Below, piece after piece: positions 1 to 5,149 of a stretch of DNA of 5,149 bases. Below the pieces are notes generated by a model that was given only the letters and a program-made list of their open reading frames with translations, ran no database searches and had not been told where the DNA came from. The stretch is from Burkholderiales bacterium RIFCSPHIGHO2_12_FULL_61_11 (GTDB lineage Bacteria; Pseudomonadota; Gammaproteobacteria; Burkholderiales; Burkholderiaceae_C). The translations under genes were made by a program, and so were the position numbers. Numbering within the stretch: the first letter of the stretch is position 1; each line of letters starts with the position of its first letter. The stretch lies in assembly GCA_001770785.1 (NCBI GenBank), contig MERZ01000043.1, positions 10,019-15,167 of the forward strand, written 5' to 3'.

Positions 1-4
1 GTCA

Positions 5-20
5 GCTTGCATTTGCAAGC
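5..20. repeat. Short perfect inverted repeat downstream of the SafE-like gene
   Basis: Arms GCTTGCA (5-11) and TGCAAGC (14-20) are separated by TT. The dyad lies 6 bases after the SafE-like stop codon. There is no T-run on either side and the loop is only two bases, so it is not a convincing intrinsic terminator. It could be an operator-like dyad or chance. The minus strand also shows AGAGGA at 22-27 followed nine bases later by an ATG (12-10) reading MQAD to the edge, so the start of a further gene may overlap it. Confidence 0.4.
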
Positions 21-26
21 ATCCTC

Positions 27-704
27 TCAGGGGGTTGCGCACCAAGGGGCAGCATTGCGCGCCAGGCCCATCCACAAGGCCCAGCCGGAAGTGGCGATCA
101 GCGCCAGTCCGGCCAGGCGAATGCCCCACTCGCCTGAGCCGCCCCCGTGCAGGCGTAGCAGCAGCCAGGGGCCGATCATGAGGGACACACTGCTGCCCAG
201 GGCGAACAGTGCCATGGTCATGGCGCCATCCAGCGGCCCCCCGCTCAGCGCGGCCACCAGCAGGGCCGAGTACAACAAGCCGCAGGGCATGAAAGCCCAG
301 AGCGCGCCAATGGCCAGCGGCGCGCCACGCCCCCAATTGGCATGGAGCGCCCGAACCCGGCTCCAGACACTCCGTGCCGTCGTGTCGAGCCAGACCGGCT
401 GACGGGCCAGCACGAGCAGCATCAGCCCCAGCAGCAGCGCCGCCACATGGAATAGGGTCCAGACCGGACGCATGACGGCCGTTTGTGTCGTCAGCCAGCC
501 CAGGCCCTGCAGGGAAGCCGCCGCCAGCGCGCCCAGGGCCGAATAGCTTGCCAGGCGGCCAAGCTGGAAGGTCAAGATGGTCGAGGGTGCGCGCTCGCCC
601 GCGGCCTTGCCGATGCCGGCGCAAGCCGCACCGCACATGGCAATGCAATGGGGCCCGCCGGCGAGCCCCATGAGCAAGGCCGTCACGGCCAGTGATGTCT
701 GCAT
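27..704 (-). CDS. Sulfite exporter TauE/SafE (DsbD_2-like) family membrane protein
   Basis: 225-residue, very hydrophobic protein with about six predicted membrane segments (roughly residues 1-24, 43-65, 80-100, 127-152, 160-183 and 195-215). Two Cys motifs stand out: GGPHCIAMCGAAC near the N-terminus (H19, C20, M23, C24, C28) and FMPCGLLYS around C141. This pairing, one motif per half of the protein, is typical of the small SafE/UreH-like proteins of the DsbD/CcdA superfamily that often sit near cbb3 oxidase biogenesis genes in proteobacteria. Despite the family name, sulfite export is unproven; handling of metal (copper) or thiol redox for oxidase assembly is an inference from motif and context. 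The gene starts 9 bases after the hemN stop with no clear Shine-Dalgarno, suggesting co-transcription and translational coupling. The MQTSLAVTALLMGLAGGPHC start fits the family's usual N-terminus. Family is fairly sure; function is not. Confidence 0.85.
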   Translation of the reverse strand: MQTSLAVTALLMGLAGGPHCIAMCGAACAGIGKAAGERAPSTILTFQLGRLASYSALGALAAASLQGLGWLTTQTAVMRPVWTLFHVAALLLGLMLLVLARQPVWLDTTARSVWSRVRALHANWGRGAPLAIGALWAFMPCGLLYSALLVAALSGGPLDGAMTMALFALGSSVSLMIGPWLLLRLHGGGSGEWGIRLAGLALIATSGWALWMGLARNAAPWCATP

Positions 705-713
705 GAAGCGTTT

Positions 714-2120
714 TTAGAGGATTCTGGAAAACCTTGCACGCGTACGGTCAGCCTGCAGATAACGGTCGAACACCATGGCCACCCCACGCACAAAGAACCA
801 GCCCATGGCCGTGACCTCGATGCCGCAGTCGTTGATCTCGACCAGGCCCTTGTCTTGCATGCCGCGCAAGGCCTCCAGCTCGGCGGCAAAGTAGCTCTTG
901 AAGTCAATCAGATGAGCCAGTTCGATCGACTCGAACTGCAATTGTCCCTGGCACATCAGCGCCATGATGACCGCGCGCCGCACCAGATCGTCACGCGAAA
1001 GCGCGAAACCTCGCGCCACTGGCAGGCGGCCCTGGTCCAGGGCGTCGTAATACTCGTCCAGTGTCTTGGCGTTCTGGCTGTAAGTCGCTCCGACCTTGCC
1101 AATGGCCGAAACGCCCAGACCGATCACGTCGCGATTGGGTTGGGTGCTGTAGCCTTGAAAGTTGCGATGCAGGCGCCCCTGACGCTTGGCCACGGCCAGT
1201 GAATCATTGGGCAAGGCGAAGTGGTCCATGCCCACATAGACATAACCTGCACCCTGAAAAGCCGAAAGCGAACGCGACAGCATGGACACCTTGGCGGCGG
1301 CGGAGGGCAACTCAGCGGCAACGATGCGACGTTGTGGCTTGAACCGCTCAGGCAGATGCACGTAGGCGTACAGCGCAATTCGGTCCGGTCGCAATTGAGT
1401 GACCTGTGCCAGCGTACGATCGAATGATTCCGGCGTCTGCCGTGGCAGACCGTAAATCAGGTCGAAGTTGACCGACTCGAAACCCAAAGCGCGCGCCGAC
1501 TCCATCAGCGCGAACAGCTGCTCGGCGGGCTGAACCCGATGGACGGCCTTTTGCACGGCGGGATCAAAATCCTGCACGCCGAAGCTCAAGCGATTGAAAC
1601 CCAGCTCGGCCAGCGTGGCCAGCCGGGAGGCGTCGACAGTGCGCGGATCCACTTCAATGGAGCATTCCGCGCCCGGAGCGAACGCAAAACTGCGCCGCAA
1701 CATGGCCATTAAGTCGCGCAGTTCGCTGTCGCACAGGAACGTGGGCGTGCCGCCGCCCAGATGCAATTGACTGACATTCTGGCCCATGCCCACCTGAGCG
1801 GTGTGCAAATCCACCTCCCGGCTCAGGTAGCGCAGGTACGTCTGGCCACGCTCATGGTGCCTGGTAATGACCTTGTTACAGGCACAGTAGTAGCAGAGCG
1901 ATTCGCAAAAAGGAATGTGCGCATAAAGGGTTAGCGGCAGCAGCATGGCTGCTGCGCCACTGCGGCGCTGCGCCAACGCCTGGACACAGTGCTCTGGCGT
2001 GAAGGCTTCCACAAAGCGATCTGACGTGGGGTACGAGGTATAGCGCGGCCCGGATACGTTAAAGCGACGAATCAATTCAGGAAATGGGGTAGGCATACAA
2101 TCAGTGGCAGCGGCGCTCAT
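714..2120 (-). CDS. hemN: Oxygen-independent coproporphyrinogen III oxidase (radical SAM)
   Basis: 468 residues, close to the 457 of E. coli HemN. It converts coproporphyrinogen III to protoporphyrinogen IX by two oxidative decarboxylations, using two SAM and a [4Fe-4S] cluster, in the cytoplasm without O2. Visible hallmarks: RYTSYPT (26-32) near the N-terminus; YAHIPFC leading into the radical-SAM CxxxCxxC cluster ligands C72, C76 and C79, with the HemN-specific fourth cysteine C81; the SAM-binding GGGTPTFL (122-129); SIEVDPR (154-160); NRLSFGVQDF (176-185); GMDHFA (297-302). These separate true HemN from the shorter HemW-like paralogues, which lack the RYTSYPT region. The start at 2120 has only a weak AAGAA ribosome site; an in-frame ATG at 2096 (residue 9) is possible but has no better site. 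It leads a likely two-gene operon with the SafE-like gene and is preceded by an FNR box, so anaerobic activation by Fnr is expected. Confidence 0.97.
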   Translation of the reverse strand: MSAAATDCMPTPFPELIRRFNVSGPRYTSYPTSDRFVEAFTPEHCVQALAQRRSGAAAMLLPLTLYAHIPFCESLCYYCACNKVITRHHERGQTYLRYLSREVDLHTAQVGMGQNVSQLHLGGGTPTFLCDSELRDLMAMLRRSFAFAPGAECSIEVDPRTVDASRLATLAELGFNRLSFGVQDFDPAVQKAVHRVQPAEQLFALMESARALGFESVNFDLIYGLPRQTPESFDRTLAQVTQLRPDRIALYAYVHLPERFKPQRRIVAAELPSAAAKVSMLSRSLSAFQGAGYVYVGMDHFALPNDSLAVAKRQGRLHRNFQGYSTQPNRDVIGLGVSAIGKVGATYSQNAKTLDEYYDALDQGRLPVARGFALSRDDLVRRAVIMALMCQGQLQFESIELAHLIDFKSYFAAELEALRGMQDKGLVEINDCGIEVTAMGWFFVRGVAMVFDRYLQADRTRARFSRIL

Positions 2121-2168
2121 GACGATTCTTCGCCATGCATGCCTATGCGTCTCAGGACAGGTCGATAC

Positions 2169-2174
2169 AATGTA
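2169..2174 (-). promoter_or_regulatory. Candidate -10 element of the hemN promoter
   Basis: On the minus strand this reads TACATT, four of six matches to TATAAT. It would place the transcript start near 2162, giving a leader of about 41 bases before the hemN ATG. The centre of the FNR box (2203.5) is then 41.5 bases upstream, exactly the class II FNR-activated geometry, in which a good -35 is not needed. A TTGACA sequence on the minus strand at 2176-2181 lies too close to this -10 to be its -35. Assignment is by inspection only. Confidence 0.45.
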
Positions 2175-2196
2175 CTGTCAAATACGCCCATTCTTT

Positions 2197-2210
2197 TTGA
2201 CATAGATCAA
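2197..2210. promoter_or_regulatory. FNR box (Fnr-binding operator) between hemN and fnr
   Basis: The plus strand reads TTGACATAGATCAA, matching the FNR/Anr consensus TTGAT-N4-ATCAA at nine of ten defined positions (one C for T in the left half-site). The Fnr encoded next door has the E--SR recognition helix that reads this consensus. Read toward hemN, the site suits class II activation. Read toward fnr, its centre lies about 60 bases before the ATG, where it could repress a promoter that overlaps it (autoregulation). Direct observation for the motif; regulatory direction is inference. Confidence 0.85.
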
Positions 2211-2252
2211 TGGTAAACAAGGCCCGTGTCAGACCACGACCCACCCCCTCTC

Positions 2253-2257
2253 AGGAG
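2253..2257 (+). promoter_or_regulatory. Ribosome binding site deciding the fnr start
   Basis: A strong AGGAG lies six bases before the ATG at 2264. The earlier in-frame ATG at 2210 has no such site and lies on the last base of the FNR box, so 2264 is the better start. Confidence 0.85.
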
Positions 2258-2263
2258 AATGCC

Positions 2264-3061
2264 ATGTTTGATGCCAAGCCATCAGCCCGGGGGTTGAGTC
2301 GGCAGGCAGAGGCTGCCAGCGATGCCAAAATGCCGCCAATAAATACCCAAGCCATCAAGGTGGCCTGTTCCAACTGCAACCTGCGCGAGTTATGCCTGCC
2401 GCTGGGCTTGAAGGCCGAGGAGCTTGACAGGATCGATGAAATCGTCGGTATCCGCCTGAAGGTCAGGCGCGGAGCGACGCTGTTCAACAATGGCGAAAAA
2501 TTTACCGCGCTGTACGCCATCCGCACCGGTTTCTTCAAGACCTGCATTGCAACCGAAGATGGGCGCGATCAGGTCACAGGCTTTCAGATGGCTGGCGAAA
2601 TCATTGGTCTGGACGGTATTGTGAACGACCATCACACCTGTAATGCCGTGGCGCTGGAAGACGCCGAAGTGTGCTTGATGCCATTTGATCGTATTGAGGA
2701 ACTGTCTCGTGAGTTCACTTCCCTGCAGCGCCATGTGCACAAAATCATGAGCCGCGAAATTGTTCGCGAGCACGGCGTGATGCTGCTGCTCGGCAGCATG
2801 CGGGCCGAGGAGCGTCTGGCGGCATTCCTGCTCAACCTGGTGCAGCGCCTGCATGCCCGTGGTTTCTCGCAGTCAGAACTCCTGCTGCGCATGACGCGTG
2901 AGGAAATCGGCAGCTACCTGGGACTCAAGCTCGAAACCGTGAGCCGCACCTTCTCGAAGTTTGTCGATGACGGTATCGTGGAGGTCCAGCAGCGGCATGT
3001 GCGCATCGTCAACACCGGGGCCCTCAAGCTGATCGTCAACAACCAGCAATCCTGCCAGTAA
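2264..3061 (+). CDS. fnr: Fnr-type oxygen-sensing transcriptional regulator (CRP/FNR family)
   Basis: 265-residue cytoplasmic regulator. A [4Fe-4S] cluster holds it as an active DNA-binding dimer without O2 and is lost on exposure to O2. By eye it aligns with E. coli FNR with a constant offset of +15 and no obvious indel. Cluster ligands are C35, C38, C44 (CxxCx5C) and C137 (in VCLMPF), matching E. coli C20, C23, C29 and C122. The cyclic-nucleotide-binding-like beta-barrel spans about 50-145, the dimer helix about 150-180 and the winged HTH about 185-255, with MTREEIGSYLGL then ETVSR. E224, S227 and R228 match the base-contacting E209, S212 and R213, predicting TTGAT-N4-ATCAA recognition. Start 2264 is chosen over the in-frame 2210 for its AGGAG site. 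It diverges from hemN across a shared FNR box and converges on the ccoG-group genes. Expected targets are ccoNOPG and hemN. Confidence 0.96.
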   Translation: MFDAKPSARGLSRQAEAASDAKMPPINTQAIKVACSNCNLRELCLPLGLKAEELDRIDEIVGIRLKVRRGATLFNNGEKFTALYAIRTGFFKTCIATEDGRDQVTGFQMAGEIIGLDGIVNDHHTCNAVALEDAEVCLMPFDRIEELSREFTSLQRHVHKIMSREIVREHGVMLLLGSMRAEERLAAFLLNLVQRLHARGFSQSELLLRMTREEIGSYLGLKLETVSRTFSKFVDDGIVEVQQRHVRIVNTGALKLIVNNQQSCQ

Positions 3062-3097
3062 CGCCGGCCACGGCCGCCCGCACGACAAGGCTTGCCT

Positions 3098-3388
3098 TCA
3101 GCAGCCGCCTTCCTTGGGGCAACCCTCAGGGCGTGCGTCGAGCGGCAAAGGACAGCGATTGACCTCAAAAGGGGACATGGAAAGCAGCGTGGTCAATGCG
3201 CTGGAGGCCATGGTCAATATCCAGAAAACAAAAAAGGCCAGCGTGTAAACCCCTTGCCGAGACATCGCCAGCGGGTGCCCAAACCACTGCAAATCCTGCG
3301 GGTCCACCACCGCAAATACCAGCATTTCAATGACACTGGCCGCCAGGAAGGCGGGCCAGGCAATCCACATCAATCGTTGGGCAAGCAT
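3098..3388 (-). CDS. Small two-TM membrane protein of the cco cluster, function unknown
   Basis: 96 residues with two clear hydrophobic segments, about 6-28 (LMWIAWPAFLAASVIEMLVF) and 46-71 (GVYTLAFFVFWILTM and on), joined by a short loop with PQDLQWFGHPL. A polar tail follows, SPFEVNRCP to the end, with three cysteines C79, C90 and C96 (CX10CX5C); several prolines and charges make it tail-like rather than membrane. Start 3388 is supported by GGAG nine bases upstream. It follows the FixH-like gene by 33 bases on the same strand, so it is likely the last gene of the ccoG operon, converging on fnr with 36 bases between stops. I know proteins of this look as uncharacterised Burkholderiales membrane proteins near cbb3 oxidase and fnr genes, and know of no assigned role. 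Assistance to oxidase assembly or metal handling is only a guess from context. Confidence 0.85.
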   Translation of the reverse strand: MLAQRLMWIAWPAFLAASVIEMLVFAVVDPQDLQWFGHPLAMSRQGVYTLAFFVFWILTMASSALTTLLSMSPFEVNRCPLPLDARPEGCPKEGGC

Positions 3389-3421
3389 GTTTTTTGTCTC
3401 CGGTTGAGGGTCACGAAACAG

Positions 3422-3688
3422 TCAGGGCTTTGACGGCGCAGGCACACCCGTTGCAGCGTGATTTCGGGCCTGCATGGCAGGCGCCAAATTGGCCGCCGAG
3501 CCCCGATCCGGCGGGGCGGCCTGAGCTTGGGCCCGTGGCTGGGTGTTGTACTGGGGATCCACAGGATCTGGAAGGGTGATGGCCAGATACAGGGTGACGA
3601 ATGAGGCCACAACGACAATCGCCGGCCCGGCAATCACCAGCCACACATGTCCGAACTTCCACCAGGGTTGTGCTTGTTGGTTGTGCAT
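3422..3688 (-). CDS. Short FixH-like single-TM protein
   Basis: 88 residues. A PWWKFGHVWLVIAGP start leads into one membrane segment (about 14-38), followed by LPDPVDPQYN. This matches the N-terminal signature of FixH/CcoH-type proteins, cbb3 oxidase assembly factors encoded next to ccoG/fixG. Full FixH has a periplasmic domain of about 100 more residues; here the rest is a low-complexity Ala/Pro/Gln-rich tail (about 50-88), so this is a shortened version, or a distinct small family sharing only the anchor. A longer in-frame reading back to 3781 exists, but its extra 31 residues lie inside ccoG coding and have no ribosome site, whereas AAGGAA sits five bases before the ATG at 3688. The gene begins 13 bases after the ccoG stop, consistent with one transcript. 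Likely location is the inner membrane with the tail in the periplasm. Confidence 0.8.
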   Translation of the reverse strand: MHNQQAQPWWKFGHVWLVIAGPAIVVVASFVTLYLAITLPDPVDPQYNTQPRAQAQAAPPDRGSAANLAPAMQARNHAATGVPAPSKP

Positions 3689-3693
3689 GACAG

Positions 3694-3699
3694 TTCCTT
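3694..3699 (-). promoter_or_regulatory. Ribosome binding site of the FixH-like gene
   Basis: On the minus strand AAGGAA lies five bases upstream of the ATG at 3688, just after the ccoG stop codon. It decides the short 88-residue reading over the 119-residue one that starts at 3781 inside ccoG. Confidence 0.75.
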
Positions 3700-3701
3700 T
3701 G

Positions 3702-5149
3702 CTAGCGGGGCACCAGGAAGACCGACTTCTCGGACACGCGGGCCTGGGAGTTGATGGCTTCAATCTCAAAATGGATGGCATGCGAGCCTGCGCTCACCCC
3801 CTCGTAAGGCAACTCCAGGCGCACGGGAACCCAGCGCGACTGCGTGGCATCAACGGTGATCAGGCTCTCGGACGCAAGCGCCAGACCCGGCAGGCCCTGC
3901 ACGGTAATGCGATAGTCCTGCTTGCCTTCAGTGGCATTCATCACCTGCAGCCGGTAAACATTCTCGATCTTGCCACCGTTCACGATCCGGGCCAGCGATG
4001 CGCGGTCACGCACCACGTCAACCCTGAATGGCGAGCGCAACGCCAGGCTGATCAACATCGCAAAGGTCACCGCGCCCAGGATGGCGGTATAGACCAACAC
4101 GCGCGGCCGCAAGACCCGGCGCAGCAGCTGCGAGCGGGTCCAGCCCTGCGTCACGGCATTTTCCGTAGAGTAGCGGATCAGACCGCGCGGATAGTTCATC
4201 TTGTCCATCACGGTATCGCACGCGTCAATGCAAGCGGCGCAGCTGATGCATTCGTACTGCAGGCCCTTGCGGATGTCGATGCCGGTGGGGCACACCTGGA
4301 CACACAGCGTGCAATCCACGCAGTCGCCCAAATTCAGCGCTTTGGGGTCCGCCTTCCTGGAGCGCGCGCCACGGGGCTCGCCACGCGCCTCGTCATACGT
4401 CACGATCAGCGTGTCCTTGTCGAACATGGCACTCTGGAACCTTGCGTAGGGACACATGTACTTGCATACCTGCTCACGCATGTAGCCCGCGTTGCCATAG
4501 GTGGCAAAACCATAGAAAAATACCCAGAAGGTTTCCCACGGCCCCATGCCCGCAGTCAAAAAACTCACGCCGAGTTCCTTGATGGGCGTGAAATAACCCA
4601 CAAAGGTGAACCCCGTCCATAGGGCCAGTGCGATCCACAAAAATTGCTTGCTGGCCTTGCGCGCAACTTTGTTCAGGGACATGGGACTGGCGTCGAGCCG
4701 CAAGCGCGCCGAGCGGTCGCCTTCAGTCAGTTTTTCCAGCCAGAGAAATATCTCGGTGTACACCGTCTGCGGACACGCATAGCCACACCACTGCCGGCCC
4801 GCCACGGCCGTAAACAGAAACAGCGACAAGGCCGAAATGACCAGGATACCCGCGAGGTAGATGAAATCCTGCGGGTAAAGAACCAGTCCGAAGATGTAAA
4901 AGCGCCGGCTCGCCAGGTCGAAAAGAACCGCTTGGCGCTGGCCCCATTCCAGCCAGGGCAGGCCATAAAAAACCAGTTGGGTGAGCAACACCAGCCCCCA
5001 GCGCCACCTGGAGAACAAGCCCGAGACGCTGCGCGGATAGATCTTCTTTTGCGCCTGATACAGGGAAACCATGACCTCGTCGGTATCGGCCGACGCAGCT
5101 TGGGGCTGCGCCCCTGGCGTGGCAACGAGGGGAATGATCTTTCTGGCGG
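3702..5149 (-). CDS. ccoG: Cytochrome c oxidase accessory protein CcoG/FixG/RdxA (5' end beyond window)
   Basis: Membrane polyferredoxin needed for cbb3 oxidase maturation; in Rhodobacter its homologue is a cupric reductase supplying Cu(I). Numbering from the ATG at 5072 (456 residues to the stop), KKIYPRSVSGLFSRWRW is followed by membrane segments at about 25-45, 71-92, 144-164 and 178-195; WCGYACPQ (C96, C100) and KYMCPYARFQ (C203, C207); two [4Fe-4S] motifs, C251xxC254xxC257xxxC261P and C275xxC278xxC281xxxC285; a fifth segment at 325-346; and a periplasmic Ig-like FixG C-terminal domain (about 350-456). The frame stays open for 25 more codons to the window edge and encodes ARKIIPLVATPG, which resembles the usual CcoG N-terminus. 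The ATG at 5072 has GAGG only two bases away, too close. I therefore call the gene 5'-incomplete. It heads the visible minus-strand group; ccoNOP would be expected upstream, outside the window. Confidence 0.96.
   Translation of the reverse strand, partial: ARKIIPLVATPGAQPQAASADTDEVMVSLYQAQKKIYPRSVSGLFSRWRWGLVLLTQLVFYGLPWLEWGQRQAVLFDLASRRFYIFGLVLYPQDFIYLAGILVISALSLFLFTAVAGRQWCGYACPQTVYTEIFLWLEKLTEGDRSARLRLDASPMSLNKVARKASKQFLWIALALWTGFTFVGYFTPIKELGVSFLTAGMGPWETFWVFFYGFATYGNAGYMREQVCKYMCPYARFQSAMFDKDTLIVTYDEARGEPRGARSRKADPKALNLGDCVDCTLCVQVCPTGIDIRKGLQYECISCAACIDACDTVMDKMNYPRGLIRYSTENAVTQGWTRSQLLRRVLRPRVLVYTAILGAVTFAMLISLALRSPFRVDVVRDRASLARIVNGGKIENVYRLQVMNATEGKQDYRITVQGLPGLALASESLITVDATQSRWVPVRLELPYEGVSAGSHAIHFEIEAINSQARVSEKSVFLVPR

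Noticed and set aside
5..20. Intrinsic terminator for the hemN-SafE operon
   Set aside because: The dyad is only 7 bases per arm with a two-base loop, is not GC-dense, and is not followed by a T-run on the minus strand.
7..402. Plus-strand open frame of 131 residues opposite the SafE-like gene
   Set aside because: Its composition (Ala/Pro/Arg/Ser rich, no domain) is that of an antisense shadow, and the minus-strand frame has clear family motifs.
855..1202. Plus-strand open frame of 115 residues inside hemN
   Set aside because: It lies entirely opposite conserved HemN sequence, with no domain and no promoter or ribosome site.
2176..2181. Perfect TTGACA on the minus strand as a sigma70 -35 for hemN
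   Set aside because: No -10-like hexamer lies 16-18 bases downstream (the position reads GTCCTG); the FNR class II reading explains the region better.
2210..2263. N-terminal 18-residue extension of fnr from the ATG at 2210
   Set aside because: That ATG overlaps the last base of the FNR box and has no ribosome site, while 2264 has AGGAG at ideal spacing.
2390..2854. Minus-strand open frame of 154 residues opposite fnr
   Set aside because: fnr on the plus strand aligns end to end with E. coli FNR. The antisense product shows no domain and begins without a ribosome site.
3689..3781. Extension of the FixH-like protein back to an ATG at 3781
   Set aside because: The 31 extra residues overlap the ccoG 3' end in another frame, are Arg/Pro/Ser-rich with no family likeness, and have no ribosome site; AAGGAA marks the start at 3688.
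3543..4622. Long plus-strand open frame of 359 residues antisense to ccoG and the FixH-like gene
   Set aside because: It lies opposite ccoG, whose Fe-S motifs and membrane segments are unmistakable. The antisense product is His/Arg/Gln-rich with no recognisable domain, as expected for a GC-rich codon shadow.
1..5149. Mobile element, phage, defence or CRISPR content
   Set aside because: No direct repeats, transposase, integrase or repeat-spacer pattern was seen, and all space is filled by a coherent respiratory gene cluster of uniform base composition.

Overview
The window is a GC-rich stretch of proteobacterial chromosome, most likely from a betaproteobacterium of the order Burkholderiales (possibly Comamonadaceae). 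The evidence is the style of the proteins (a Burkholderiales-like HemN, a 265-residue Fnr with an N-terminal extension, and short FixH-like and two-TM proteins behind ccoG) and the gene order. I cannot name a genus. The theme is microaerobic/anaerobic respiration: biogenesis of the cbb3-type cytochrome c oxidase, its heme supply, and the oxygen-sensing regulator that normally controls both.

Layout, left to right. On the minus strand, 27-704 encodes a small TauE/SafE-type (DsbD_2-like) membrane protein. It lies 9 bases after hemN (714-2120, minus), the oxygen-independent coproporphyrinogen III oxidase. A 143-base divergent intergenic region (2121-2263) follows and carries a near-perfect FNR box at 2197-2210. 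The fnr gene itself (2264-3061, plus) reads away from hemN. From the right edge a second minus-strand group runs ccoG (3702 to beyond the window end; its start is not in the window), a short FixH-like single-TM protein (3422-3688) and a two-TM small membrane protein with a Cys-containing tail (3098-3388). These converge on the 3' end of fnr with 36 bases between stops. No gene-free stretch exceeds 300 bases. There are no rRNA or tRNA genes, insertion sequences, CRISPR arrays or phage genes.

How it works together. CcoG is a polyferredoxin membrane protein linked to copper reduction for assembly of the CuB site of cbb3 oxidase. The FixH-like and two-TM proteins are probably accessory products of the same ccoNOPG-type operon, whose structural genes should lie just beyond position 5149. 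HemN makes protoporphyrinogen IX without O2, feeding heme to the oxidase, and the SafE-like protein co-transcribed with it carries paired Cys motifs consistent with metal or redox handling. Fnr has all four cluster cysteines and the canonical recognition helix. The FNR box sits at the class II activator distance (-41.5) from a plausible hemN start site, so the window contains a regulator and an apparent direct target.

This is a recognisable conserved neighbourhood rather than a wholly new system. The least described parts are the 96-residue two-TM protein with a CX10CX5C tail, the truncated FixH-like protein and the SafE-like protein.
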